From positions 1-26,391 of IMG/VR virus record IMGVR_UViG_3300032156_000564: a stretch of DNA of 26,391 nucleotides; one strand, written 5' to 3'. This document shows positions 1-6,818 of the stretch, in pieces. The position numbers were made by a program, and so were the translations under genes. This stretch comes from a virus. Within the stretch, counting starts at the first letter, position 1; every line of letters begins with the position of its first letter. The notes under the pieces were generated by a model. The model did not search any database. It was not told where the DNA came from and worked only from the letters and a program-made list of their open reading frames with translations.

Positions 1-290
1 GTCAAAAAAGCAAAGAGCAAGCACTGACAATAGTTGAACTTGAAAAGTCTCTCCTTATTGAGAAGAAGATAAATGACCTGAATGAACGTGAACTTTACCT
101 TCAAAAGAAAATCATTGAAGTGAAGGATATGGAGATTGCTGGGTTGAATCGAAATTTTGACCAGATGAAAGAGGTATCAGACCGTGCTATTAAATTGGTT
201 GAGACGGTGAAGCCTAAAAGTGCTTGGGAGGTTTATGGGCCTTTAGGGATAATTGCAATCATTGTTGTCACAATAGCAAGTGTATTGTAA
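1..290 (+). CDS. C-terminal part of a coiled-coil protein with a C-terminal membrane anchor
   Basis: The reading frame is open from the left edge and stops with TAA at 288-290, so only the last 95 residues are visible. About 60 residues are rich in Glu, Lys, Leu and Ile with heptad-like spacing and probably form a coiled coil. A short linker with KPKSAWEVYGP follows, then a hydrophobic stretch (LGIIAIIVVTIASVL) that runs to the stop and should be a tail-anchor membrane segment. This layout occurs in phage holin- or spanin-like and other membrane-tethered proteins, but no family motif is visible, so no function is assigned. It precedes the sugar and radical-SAM cassette on the same strand, with 60 bases between. 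Confidence 0.7.
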   Translation, partial: QKSKEQALTIVELEKSLLIEKKINDLNERELYLQKKIIEVKDMEIAGLNRNFDQMKEVSDRAIKLVETVKPKSAWEVYGPLGIIAIIVVTIASVL

Positions 291-306
291 CTCTCTGTAA
301 TAATTC

Positions 307-326
307 TTCAAATTTGAATATATAAA
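307..326 (+). promoter_or_regulatory. Candidate regulatory site: 12-bp palindrome next to a TATA-rich box
   Basis: TTCAAATTTGAA (307-318) is a perfect palindrome and runs straight into TATATAAAA. It lies in the only non-coding gap before the cassette that starts at 351. The A/T-rich box could be a -10 element or a phage late-type promoter, but there is no convincing -35 hexamer 17 bases upstream. It is recorded as a possible promoter or operator only. Confidence 0.25.
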
Positions 327-350
327 ATCATTTAAACCACCAAAGGTATT

Positions 351-1325
351 ATGAAAATTATAGTCCTTTCTAAACATGATTTTTCTGGTAGTGCATGGAG
401 AGTAGTAGAGGCTGTGCGTAAACACACTGAACTTTCTCCAATCCATATTGTGAAAAACAAACATCGCTTTGGTTACCCCACCGATTATGTTTTAAGTTTA
501 TCCAACCGCCGAGTTGTTAAGGGATTGTTAAAAGAGGCAGATATAGTCCATTTCAAAGGTAGTGAGTTACCAATTCGACAATGGTTGGGAATGTCAATTT
601 CTTCCAAAGCCAAAATTATAATCACTGTGGCGGGTTCAGGTTTTAGACGGTTGTCTCCAGAAAATCCCAATCCATCCCCAATCGCACGTAGTTGGTTTCC
701 TTTCAAACGATATATTGATTTGACCGATTTTCGCACTGCTATGACTCCAGATTTGAATTATCCAGAATTTAAAGGCGTTTTTATTCCCCAATTGATTGAT
801 AGTGAAAATGTTCCAAGTTGCTGGATACCACCTAATGGTAAATTTGTAATTGGCTACTATCCAGCAGTAAATCGTAAAGGGTTTGAATCTCATATAAATC
901 CAGCTTTTGTAAGATTAGAAAAAGAGGGATATAAATTTGAAAAAGTCCCTACAGTTAATATGTCTCATCGACAAAGTGTTGAAGTCAAAAAAGGAATGAC
1001 CGTATTTATAGATCAAGTTACTTGGATTGGGGGCTACGGAATGTCGGCATTAGAGGCCATGCAATTCGGTGTTCCAGTAATAGCTTATATAAGTGAACAA
1101 TCACTACAACAATCAAATAGCGAAGAATACAAAAACAACCCTATTTTAAACCCTGGGAAAACTGTAGAAGGTCTATATTCTTTGTTGAAACAAATATTGG
1201 ACGGGAAGATAGATTTACAACCCATTTCTATTAAAATGAAAGAATATTGTAATGATTTTCATGGGTATAGTCATGGTGCCCAAACTTGGAGAGGGATTTA
1301 CGAAAAATTAATAGAAGGAGGTTAA
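351..1325 (+). CDS. GT-B fold glycosyltransferase (GT4-like)
   Basis: This 324-residue protein is probably a cytoplasmic glycosyltransferase moving a sugar from a nucleotide donor to an unknown acceptor. The N-terminus (MKIIVLSKHDFSGSAWRVVEA) resembles the first beta-strand and loop of the acceptor domain of GT-B enzymes. Residues about 223-245 carry the C-terminal donor-site signature: GGYGMSALEAMQFGVPVIA matches the glycine-rich loop plus the E-x7-E-like region of GT4-type enzymes. The length is close to the usual 350-400. An AAAGGT sequence sits just before the ATG. The stop lies inside the ribosome-binding site of the next gene, so the two are coupled. The sugar and acceptor cannot be inferred. 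Confidence 0.72.
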   Translation: MKIIVLSKHDFSGSAWRVVEAVRKHTELSPIHIVKNKHRFGYPTDYVLSLSNRRVVKGLLKEADIVHFKGSELPIRQWLGMSISSKAKIIITVAGSGFRRLSPENPNPSPIARSWFPFKRYIDLTDFRTAMTPDLNYPEFKGVFIPQLIDSENVPSCWIPPNGKFVIGYYPAVNRKGFESHINPAFVRLEKEGYKFEKVPTVNMSHRQSVEVKKGMTVFIDQVTWIGGYGMSALEAMQFGVPVIAYISEQSLQQSNSEEYKNNPILNPGKTVEGLYSLLKQILDGKIDLQPISIKMKEYCNDFHGYSHGAQTWRGIYEKLIEGG

Positions 1326-1330
1326 ATCGT

Positions 1331-1888
1331 ATGGGGTCCATTTATTCTAATAAGTATATAGAGTCGGAGTTTAGTCCCATCCATCCTGATGTTATTTTTG
1401 GAAAAAATGTTAGGGTTGGGCATTACGTTGTAATAGAGGAAGATTGTGAAATAGGAGACAATTGTTTTATTGGAAATTTTGTCTTTATGAGAAAAGGGAC
1501 AAAGATTGGAAGTAATTGTGTGATAGGGCATGGGACAATTTTTGAAGGATGTTGTACAATAGGCAATCGTGTTCTGATTCATTCTCAATGTCATATTACT
1601 AAAGGTGTAATAATAGAGGATAATGTTTTTATTGCTCCAATGTTTGTAGGGGCTAATACTCCTAAGATTGTCCATGGTAGGGAGTATCCTCTTGTTTTAA
1701 AACCTTATAAAATTAAAAGAGCCGCAAGAATTGGAATAGGGGTAATAGTTTTGCCTGGGGTAATTATTGGAGAGAACGCTTTGGTTGCTGCTGGTTCAAT
1801 AGTAACAAAGGATGTTCCAGACAGAGCAATTGTAATGGGAGTTCCTGCAAAGGTTGTTGGAGGAGTTTCTCAAGATGAGTTGTTATGA
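1331..1888 (+). CDS. Left-handed beta-helix (hexapeptide repeat) acyltransferase
   Basis: This 185-residue protein has successive [I/V]-G-x-x hexapeptide turns from about residue 21 to 100. An extruded loop follows (about 106-130), then a second run of turns ending in AAGSIVTKDVPDRAIVMGVPAKVVGG, read here in pieces. The ending VPAKVV is the hallmark of WbbJ/NeuD-type sugar O- or N-acetyltransferases, which are usually trimers using acetyl-CoA. The start is ATG 1331 because an excellent AGAAGGAGGT site (1313-1322) lies 8 bases upstream; an in-frame upstream start at 1286 would lie inside the glycosyltransferase gene. It probably acylates the sugar handled by the flanking glycosyltransferases. 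Confidence 0.85.
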   Translation: MGSIYSNKYIESEFSPIHPDVIFGKNVRVGHYVVIEEDCEIGDNCFIGNFVFMRKGTKIGSNCVIGHGTIFEGCCTIGNRVLIHSQCHITKGVIIEDNVFIAPMFVGANTPKIVHGREYPLVLKPYKIKRAARIGIGVIVLPGVIIGENALVAAGSIVTKDVPDRAIVMGVPAKVVGGVSQDELL

Positions 1889-1986
1889 AATGTAGATGTT
1901 GTGGAACAAAGATGAAAAATGAGTTCTGGTATTGGGTTTGTCCGTTTTGTGGATGGGCAATTCAACATGGAGAGGTGGGCAAATAA
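1885..1986 (+). CDS. 33-residue micro zinc-ribbon protein
   Basis: This very short gene starts in an ATGA overlap with the acyltransferase stop (1886-1888) and ends with TAA directly abutting the ATG of the radical SAM gene at 1987. The peptide begins MKCRCCGTKMKNEF and continues YWVCPFCGWA, giving an N-terminal Cys cluster and a C-terminal CPxC. This is enough to bind one zinc ion as a ribbon. The lack of any spacing on either side argues that it is translated as part of the cassette. It could be a small partner or metal-binding accessory of the neighbouring enzymes, but that is inference. It shares the aromatic-x-CPxCG-aromatic hallmark with micro zinc ribbons elsewhere in the window. Confidence 0.72.
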   Translation: MKCRCCGTKMKNEFWYWVCPFCGWAIQHGEVGK

Positions 1987-2850
1987 ATGAGAATCTTACA
2001 ATTACTAATTAACAATAAATGTGGTTTGTGTTGCGATTACTGTGTTTCCAATATGAATCAACTTGGAGTCCAAGATGTTGAGACTTTTATTGATAGAATA
2101 GGGATGGATAAGTATGTAGAACATATTGATCGAATATTTGGTAAATACTATCCTATGTCAATGTTGATTGGATCTGGAGAACCTACTGATTATCCAAACT
2201 TTATTGAGTTTTGTAATCATTTTCTTGATCAAAAAAATTCAATGCGTGTTATTTCTAATTTGGAGCATGTTGATCGAATACTTCAGATAAAAGATAAGAC
2301 CAGATTAGAGATTGAGGCCTCATTCCATTTGGATTCTTATTTGAGAAATGGTAAGATTCCAGATGATCTGATAGAAAGATATAAGAAGTTATATGATTCT
2401 GGAGTTCATATCGTAAATGTGATTACTCCATTGTCTCCTCTTGTGTTGGCTAATTATTCAGAATATGCACGTTTGATACAAGAAATTTCTGTTTATGTAG
2501 ATGTGATTTGCCCAATTCAGATGTATCATATTTATCATGGACAAGAATACCCAAAAAGTTATACTGAACAAGAAGCAGTTATGGTTAAAGATATATTACG
2601 AAAATATGGACGTAAACTTCAAGTTGAAGATGTTCGAGATGTTAGTAATACAACATTTTCTAAAGGTAAACTTTGTAGAGTATTTGATTTGGTTGCAATG
2701 GTATCAATTGATGGAGATATATGGCATTGTCAATCTCAACCTCAAATAATACTGGGAAATATTGAAACTTATGATGGGGATGTTTATACTTCTCCACAAC
2801 CTTGCTCTGCTGAGTTTTGTCTTTGTTCTGCTTTTTATGATTCTTATTGA
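1987..2850 (+). CDS. Radical SAM enzyme with C-terminal SPASM-like cysteine cluster
   Basis: This 287-residue protein has the radical SAM signature C12-x3-C16-x2-C19 (NNKCGLCCDYC), which ligates the [4Fe-4S] cluster that cleaves S-adenosylmethionine. The GGEP-type SAM-binding motif appears as GSGEPTDYPNF. The C-terminal part holds five more cysteines (C230, C248, C273, C278, C280), resembling a SPASM or twitch auxiliary cluster domain. Such enzymes modify peptides, proteins, sugars or bases by radical chemistry. It lies between the 33-residue zinc ribbon and an asparagine-synthase-like ligase, all co-directional. The substrate is unknown. The next gene follows after 21 bases that include an AAAGGAGA ribosome-binding site. 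Confidence 0.85.
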   Translation: MRILQLLINNKCGLCCDYCVSNMNQLGVQDVETFIDRIGMDKYVEHIDRIFGKYYPMSMLIGSGEPTDYPNFIEFCNHFLDQKNSMRVISNLEHVDRILQIKDKTRLEIEASFHLDSYLRNGKIPDDLIERYKKLYDSGVHIVNVITPLSPLVLANYSEYARLIQEISVYVDVICPIQMYHIYHGQEYPKSYTEQEAVMVKDILRKYGRKLQVEDVRDVSNTTFSKGKLCRVFDLVAMVSIDGDIWHCQSQPQIILGNIETYDGDVYTSPQPCSAEFCLCSAFYDSY

Positions 2851-2871
2851 AATAAAAGGAGACATAAATTG

Positions 2872-4056
2872 ATGAATAATATATTAGAACAATGGAGACA
2901 TAAAAAATCTTGGGGATTAACTTTCCCATTTTGTCCAATTTATGTTTCAAAAAAGACTGGAGAAAAGGACATTTTTTTAACCAATCTTCTAAGTAAGGAA
3001 GATCGGTTAACTTTGAGTTTACGAGATTCAGGATTTAATGAAATAGGAGTGGATTGGTTGTCTGGTGAAATTCCATCTGAGTATCAATATTTGACACAAC
3101 CTCAAGCCAGAATAGAAGGGATTGCCCCTGAACATCTGGCAAGTCTTCTCCTTCAAAGAATCTATCAATATTTTATTTCTGTTTGGGACAGTTCCAAATT
3201 TCATATCGTCCTGACTGGAGGAGGTTTAGATAGTAGAATATTATGTTATGTTTTAACTTTGTTAAGAGAGAAATTGGGTCCAAATTGGATTGGGGATATT
3301 CATTTCCGATGTTGTGAACCAGAAAGCCCTATATTCAGAAAACTTATGGAAAGACAACAATGGCCAGAAGGTTGTTATTCTGTTTATAAAGAAGGTCGAA
3401 TCATGGAGAAAGATTATTTTGAAGATTTATACAATTTTGAAGACAACGTTAATGCCTTTCATCTAAGTCATTTGAATTTCTATCATGATTTAGAAAAATA
3501 TCTAAATCTGAAGTTTTCAGATGTCCAGGTTGTGTCTGGAAATGGTGGGGGGGAAATATTTGATTACCCTTCAAGAATGTCGCAAATAGACCCAAATAAT
3601 CCCTTTGCCAATTTGAAAAAATACTTTGAAGTTGGGAGATTTAACTTTTTATATGACTATATAAAATGGGGTGATATTTTACTTCCTTACTTATCATATT
3701 CTTACTTGGATTTGGCCTTTAGAACTCCTAAAAAACTTATGGATCAATCCATAAAGGTTGATGGAGTTTCTGGATTAGATTTCAATATCAAAAAGGTGTC
3801 TACTGGTTTGATGCGAATTGAGATGTTAAAACTTCTTGGAGATGATCTTCCGTATTACCAAGGACATTTTTATAACACCAAAATTTCTGAATCCAAACGA
3901 GCCTATGTAAAAGATGCCTGGCTCAAATCTCGTTTCTACAATGATTTTAAAGATGTAAAGGAAGTTTCTGAAGCTACACCACAAACCATGAATTGGCAAA
4001 ATTTGGGTTTAGATAATCAACTTTATAGTTTAGCCACCGTTTATCAAGGGATATAA
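2872..4056 (+). CDS. Asparagine-synthase-type ATP-dependent amide ligase, no glutaminase domain
   Basis: About 394 residues. The PP-loop that binds ATP is seen at about 115-121 (LTGGGLDSR), and the second nucleotide/Mg motif of the AsnB family at about 222-230 (SGNGGGEIFDYP). Family members adenylate a carboxylate and then form an amide. Ordinary AsnB starts with Cys2 and an N-terminal glutamine amidotransferase domain. Here only about 110 residues precede the PP-loop, and they lack the Cys2 start, so a free amine or ammonia is the likely nucleophile, as in lasso-peptide cyclases and beta-lactam synthetases. A TTG at 2869 is an alternative start; ATG 2872 has better codon identity and 10-base spacing to GGAG. 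The next gene begins two bases after the stop. Confidence 0.78.
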   Translation: MNNILEQWRHKKSWGLTFPFCPIYVSKKTGEKDIFLTNLLSKEDRLTLSLRDSGFNEIGVDWLSGEIPSEYQYLTQPQARIEGIAPEHLASLLLQRIYQYFISVWDSSKFHIVLTGGGLDSRILCYVLTLLREKLGPNWIGDIHFRCCEPESPIFRKLMERQQWPEGCYSVYKEGRIMEKDYFEDLYNFEDNVNAFHLSHLNFYHDLEKYLNLKFSDVQVVSGNGGGEIFDYPSRMSQIDPNNPFANLKKYFEVGRFNFLYDYIKWGDILLPYLSYSYLDLAFRTPKKLMDQSIKVDGVSGLDFNIKKVSTGLMRIEMLKLLGDDLPYYQGHFYNTKISESKRAYVKDAWLKSRFYNDFKDVKEVSEATPQTMNWQNLGLDNQLYSLATVYQGI

Positions 4057-4057
4057 A

Positions 4058-4864
4058 ATGAATATTTGTGCTTTGGTTCCTACTTGGAGAAGAAGAAAAA
4101 TAACCATAGAAACAATAAGACAGATTCTTGATCAGACAACCCCCCCAGACAAAATAATAGTTGTTGGAAGTTGCTATGAAGATCGAATGGTTTCAAATAT
4201 TACTGGAGTTGGTTATTTAGAAGTTCCAAACGAACCATTGGGAGCAAAAGTCCAAGCGGGAATAGAATATTGTAGAAGATTTAACCCAGATGGTTTGTTG
4301 TTGTGCGGTTCAGATGATTGGTTATCCTCTAACTGGATCGAGGTGCTTTCCCCTTATCTGAATGACTATGACCTTATTGGATGTAATACTTTGTATATAA
4401 TGCATTGTTCTAAACAACACCCTTTTCAAATAGGTCGATGCTCTTATGAAGGAACTAAAAGAGAAAAAGAGCCAATGGGGCCAGGAAGATTTTTAAGTAG
4501 GAGAATTCTTGATAAAATAAATTGGAAAGTTTATCCTTCTAATATAGAGAATAATCTTGACGGAAATAGCTTTAAAATCTTATTAGATAATGGTTGTAAA
4601 ATTTGGCTTGAGACTGGAGACAACGTAAAAATTCTTTCCCCTAAAGGAGATTGGAATGTGATAAATTCATGGGACAATATTGTTCTATATAGGAGGATAA
4701 AAGAAATTATAAAAGACCCAAAACAATGGTTAGAAGATAATTTTTCAAATGTTTCAGAAAAACTATATAGGATGAATATATATATTGAATGGATTGAAGT
4801 TGACAATGGATTAAAATCAAACTTACCCACCCAAATTAAAAATTCTTTCCCATTAACAAGATAG
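4058..4864 (+). CDS. GT-A fold family 2-like glycosyltransferase
   Basis: This 268-residue protein starts MNICALVPTWRR, the first strand of a GT2 nucleotide-sugar domain. The sequence TIRQILDQTTPPDKIIVVGS gives the typical helix and second strand. GSDDW at residues 84-88 occupies the place of the DxD metal and UDP-sugar site. The C-terminal third is rich in Trp, Asn and Lys and has no membrane helices, so the enzyme is probably soluble. It ends the plus-strand cassette and begins two bases after the ligase stop. With the GT-B enzyme upstream it would provide two sugar-transfer steps. The acceptor is not recognisable. Confidence 0.7.
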   Translation: MNICALVPTWRRRKITIETIRQILDQTTPPDKIIVVGSCYEDRMVSNITGVGYLEVPNEPLGAKVQAGIEYCRRFNPDGLLLCGSDDWLSSNWIEVLSPYLNDYDLIGCNTLYIMHCSKQHPFQIGRCSYEGTKREKEPMGPGRFLSRRILDKINWKVYPSNIENNLDGNSFKILLDNGCKIWLETGDNVKILSPKGDWNVINSWDNIVLYRRIKEIIKDPKQWLEDNFSNVSEKLYRMNIYIEWIEVDNGLKSNLPTQIKNSFPLTR

Positions 4865-5032
4865 AGAAATCAATAGTTTACTTATTCAATATATTATCAT
4901 AACCCTTCTGTGATGCCAGGTTGTTTCATTTTACTTGGGTTGTAATATGAGAAACCCTCAAATTTTGAAATTCTTTCAGTAACACCAAGGACATTTTAAT
5001 AACCACTCATCCTTCTCATTCATCTCATCTTC

Positions 5033-5227
5033 CTATTTTGACTTTTCCTTGTCTGCCCGCTTCTTCAAAATGTCTTTCGGCGTGCATCCGTAATATTCAA
5101 CCTGAATTATATTGTCTATACTACAGCCCGCAATATAGTACTGGTTACGATACATGAAAGGACAATCACCCTTTTCCTTATCAACGCAATTACGATACTC
5201 TGCATTAGAAGAATTATTATCATCCAT
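5033..5227 (-). CDS. Small cysteine-containing protein of unknown function
   Basis: This 64-residue protein (MDDNNSSNAEYRNC...) has Cys residues spaced through its middle (NC, DCPF, GC, GC) and a Lys-rich C-terminus (KKRADKEKSK). I place the start at the ATG at 5227 because GGGGAG lies 7 bases upstream; a longer in-frame version would need an upstream start inside the neighbouring gene. It is the last gene of the long minus-strand block, facing the end of the plus-strand cassette. It is not recognised as a family. Four cysteines could bind a metal, but their spacing does not match a classic ribbon. Confidence 0.6.
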   Translation of the reverse strand: MDDNNSSNAEYRNCVDKEKGDCPFMYRNQYYIAGCSIDNIIQVEYYGCTPKDILKKRADKEKSK

Positions 5228-5241
5228 CTTTGTTCTCCCCA

Positions 5242-5364
5242 TTATTGATGAAATTCTACATAGCCACACCAAGGGCAAATAAAATAGTAACCTATCGTTT
5301 CAAAAATAACTTGTCGCAATAAAACAGAGTAAAAACATTTTGGACAGGTTATTATATCATCCAT
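5242..5364 (-). CDS. 40-residue micro zinc-ribbon protein
   Basis: The gene starts at ATG 5364, overlaps the last 13 bases of the HTH gene upstream, and has a GGAGG site (in GGAGGCAAGG) just before the start. The peptide contains CPKC near residue 7 and CPWCG near residue 30, a clean two-knuckle zinc ribbon of only 40 residues. The second knuckle (YFICPWCGY) closely resembles that of the 33-residue protein at 1885-1986 (YWVCPFCGW). The partner or target is unknown. Confidence 0.72.
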   Translation of the reverse strand: MDDIITCPKCFYSVLLRQVIFETIGYYFICPWCGYVEFHQ

Positions 5365-5552
5365 CCTTGCCTCCTTTTTTCTTGCTTCTCTTTCTCGACT
5401 CCCATATAAGCGTCTAAATCTTCTTGGCGAAAACGCCTATGCTCGCCAGTCGTCTTGAAAGATTTTATCTTTCCGCTGTTAGCAAGCGTCTTGAGAGTGT
5501 TTATTGACACCCCAAGATAATCGCTTGCTTCTGTGATTTTATAGATTTTCAT
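5352..5552 (-). CDS. Excisionase/MerR-type helix-turn-helix DNA-binding protein
   Basis: This 66-residue protein carries one winged HTH of the excisionase (HTH_17) family from residue 4 to about 50: YKITEASDYLGVSINTLKTL supplies the HTH, and FKTTGEHRRFRQEDLDAYM the wing and third helix. The C-terminal tail is charged. Such proteins act as recombination directionality factors or small repressors, and are also common in lytic phages without an integrase. The start overlaps the methyltransferase stop (ATGA), so the two are translated together. No integrase or attachment site is visible in this window, so a regulatory role seems likelier than excision. Confidence 0.82.
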   Translation of the reverse strand: MKIYKITEASDYLGVSINTLKTLANSGKIKSFKTTGEHRRFRQEDLDAYMGVEKEKQEKRRQGWMI

Positions 5553-6091
5553 ACTTCATTTCCCCAAACATCCCAACCGTTTGACCTTTGACGGGCAAAA
5601 AGTTCTATTCGGCTAATATCACCCATAAGAAAAACAATCTTTTCACGAGTGCAATCAGGTTTTCTACTGTGTTCTTGAATGGGTGTATCAATAATGGAAG
5701 ATATAGACGCACTTTGCCTTTTAATTCTCCCCTTTTTACCTATCAAGCAAAGTTCAGCGTTTGAGCGTGTCCAATTCCCCATACCAAAAAACCATGAGTC
5801 TGCTTTTTTGTTTTTCTTAACCCACGTAAAAGCAACAGTTTTATACTCAAACCCCCACGATTTTATGAGTTCCAATCCTTCGTCCAACAGAGGCATAGTT
5901 ACCCACAAGAACAGAACGCAATCATCTTCTGCCAATAGTTGAACAGGGAGTTTTCGCAACCAATCCTTCTCTTGTGTCGGGTATTTGAAAGAAGCTCCTC
6001 TTTTTCCAGCACTCGCCTTATCCTTATAACTCCAAGGTGGGTCAGCATAAATTATGTGATACTTCTTATTTGGAAATGGTATTTGTTCCAT
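5549..6091 (-). CDS. MT-A70 family DNA N6-adenine methyltransferase
   Basis: This 180-residue protein has the catalytic DPPW tetrad at residues 17-20 (IIYADPPWSYKD), the signature of the beta-class MT-A70 methyltransferases that make N6-methyladenine. FLWVTMP and the aromatic SAM-pocket sequence ELFARQRSNGWDVWGNEV at the C-terminus complete the Rossmann fold. Phage members methylate a short DNA motif and protect the genome from host restriction or alter gene regulation. No restriction partner is next to it, so it is probably an orphan enzyme. The first 26 bases overlap the end of the small gene upstream, and the last bases overlap the HTH gene. Confidence 0.9.
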   Translation of the reverse strand: MEQIPFPNKKYHIIYADPPWSYKDKASAGKRGASFKYPTQEKDWLRKLPVQLLAEDDCVLFLWVTMPLLDEGLELIKSWGFEYKTVAFTWVKKNKKADSWFFGMGNWTRSNAELCLIGKKGRIKRQSASISSIIDTPIQEHSRKPDCTREKIVFLMGDISRIELFARQRSNGWDVWGNEV

Positions 6092-6236
6092 CTTTCAACT
6101 CCTTAACTAATTTCTCGTTTGCATCTACAATCTTCTGCATATCCTCAACGGATATTTCTTTTTCCAAAGGTTCGAAGAAATAAACCTTCTCATCTTCTGT
6201 CTGAAAATACTCTTTCGTTACTTTGATGACTTTCAT
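6066..6236 (-). CDS. 56-residue acidic/basic helical protein, unknown function
   Basis: This short gene starts at ATG 6236 behind a strong AAGGAG site (AAGGAGTGAAACATG) and ends inside the start of the methyltransferase gene, with a 26-base overlap. The product (MKVIKVTKEYFQTEDEKVYF...) ends in a lysine- and glutamate-rich helix (MQKIVDANEKLVKELKDG). No known family is recognised. The ribosome-binding site and overlap support it as the first gene of the small cassette with the methyltransferase and HTH protein. Confidence 0.62.
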   Translation of the reverse strand: MKVIKVTKEYFQTEDEKVYFFEPLEKEISVEDMQKIVDANEKLVKELKDGTNTISK

Positions 6237-6249
6237 GTTTCACTCCTTA

Positions 6250-6278
6250 AATATACACTATTTCTGGTTAAAAAGCAA
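6250..6278 (-). promoter_or_regulatory. Candidate sigma70-like promoter
   Basis: Read on the minus strand, TTGCTT (6278-6273) and TATATT (6255-6250) are separated by exactly 17 bases, a good match to bacterial -35 and -10 boxes. They stand in the 103-base gap upstream of the gene starting at 6236. The weakness is that the -10 box abuts the ribosome-binding site, so a normal start point would cut into AAGGAG. It would therefore serve best for the methyltransferase and HTH genes further down. Confidence 0.35.
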
Positions 6279-6339
6279 GTGATTTTAACCGATTTCTTTT
6301 GATTTTGTTGGATTTTCATAAGCAGTTAGAACCTCCTTT

Positions 6340-6555
6340 TTAACACTCATCTCCCCCTCCTTCTGCATTTTCTCCAACTCCTTGATTTTTGCCTCCTGTT
6401 ATTTCCCTCTTTTGTTCTTCCGCACATTTAACACAGACATATAACCCACAAGGTCGGAGTCTCGATCTATGAGGAGTCGTTCTTGTTCCGCAAAGTATAC
6501 AAAAACCCCTGGGTATTTCTGACCTATCAGAACCACAATCAGTCGTGCAACTCAT
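6340..6555 (-). CDS. Small zinc-finger-like protein (71 residues)
   Basis: The product has cysteines at 3, 7, 19, 22, 36, 41 and 44; C19ILC22 and C41VKC44 form two CxxC knuckles like those of a treble-clef or DksA-type finger. A Gly/Glu-rich tail follows. AGGAGGGGGAAG lies just before the ATG at 6555. The target is unknown. It belongs to a run of three adjacent small Cys-rich genes (6340-7055). Confidence 0.65.
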   Translation of the reverse strand: MSCTTDCGSDRSEIPRGFCILCGTRTTPHRSRLRPCGLYVCVKCAEEQKREITGGKNQGVGENAEGGGDEC

Positions 6556-6566
6556 CTTCCCCCTCC

Positions 6567-6770
6567 TTATTCATTTTCCCACCAATGCCCGCAACTATAA
6601 CAGTACCACCCTGTCCATTTGGGTTCTTCATTAAGTTTAGTAAATGTGTTACAAGTTCTGTCAACTTTAATAGACTTACACATGGGACACTCTACCTTCT
6701 TCCCTAAATATTTTATCTCATCCTCCTTTGAGCCTTCGCCACCACTGACCGTTATTTTTTTTCCCATCAT
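6567..6770 (-). CDS. Small zinc-ribbon protein (67 residues)
   Basis: A glycine-rich, charged N-terminus precedes CPMC, an isolated Cys (RTC) and a C-terminal C-x2-C (WYCYSCGHWW). The spacing of about 30 residues between knuckles and the aromatic residues around the second one are typical of zinc ribbons. The first two codons are both ATG. The AGGTGA sequence touches the first, so the second (6767) may be the real start. Function unknown; the aromatic-C-x2-CG-aromatic ending resembles the other micro ribbons here. Confidence 0.62.
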   Translation of the reverse strand: MMGKKITVSGGEGSKEDEIKYLGKKVECPMCKSIKVDRTCNTFTKLNEEPKWTGWYCYSCGHWWENE

Positions 6771-6818
6771 TCACCTAATCATCCGTATAGTGCCGGTAAA
6801 CAAAGGGAGGCTTGCTTT

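Noticed and set aside
4937-4957. GGGTT/AACCC inverted repeat in the gap between converging gene blocks, a possible terminator
   Set aside because: Only five pairs with an 11-base loop and no T-run on either side; too weak to call.
4865-5032. tRNA or other RNA gene in the 168-base convergent gap
   Set aside because: No cloverleaf or stable structure could be found by eye.
5352-5552. Excisionase-like gene as evidence of a temperate phage
   Set aside because: No integrase, attachment repeat or repressor is visible; this HTH family is also common in lytic phages.
6273-6349. Very short minus-strand frames of 21 and 28 codons between 6340 and 6237
   Set aside because: Composition is unremarkable and they overlap each other and the promoter-like sequence; no support beyond a start codon near an AGGAGG.
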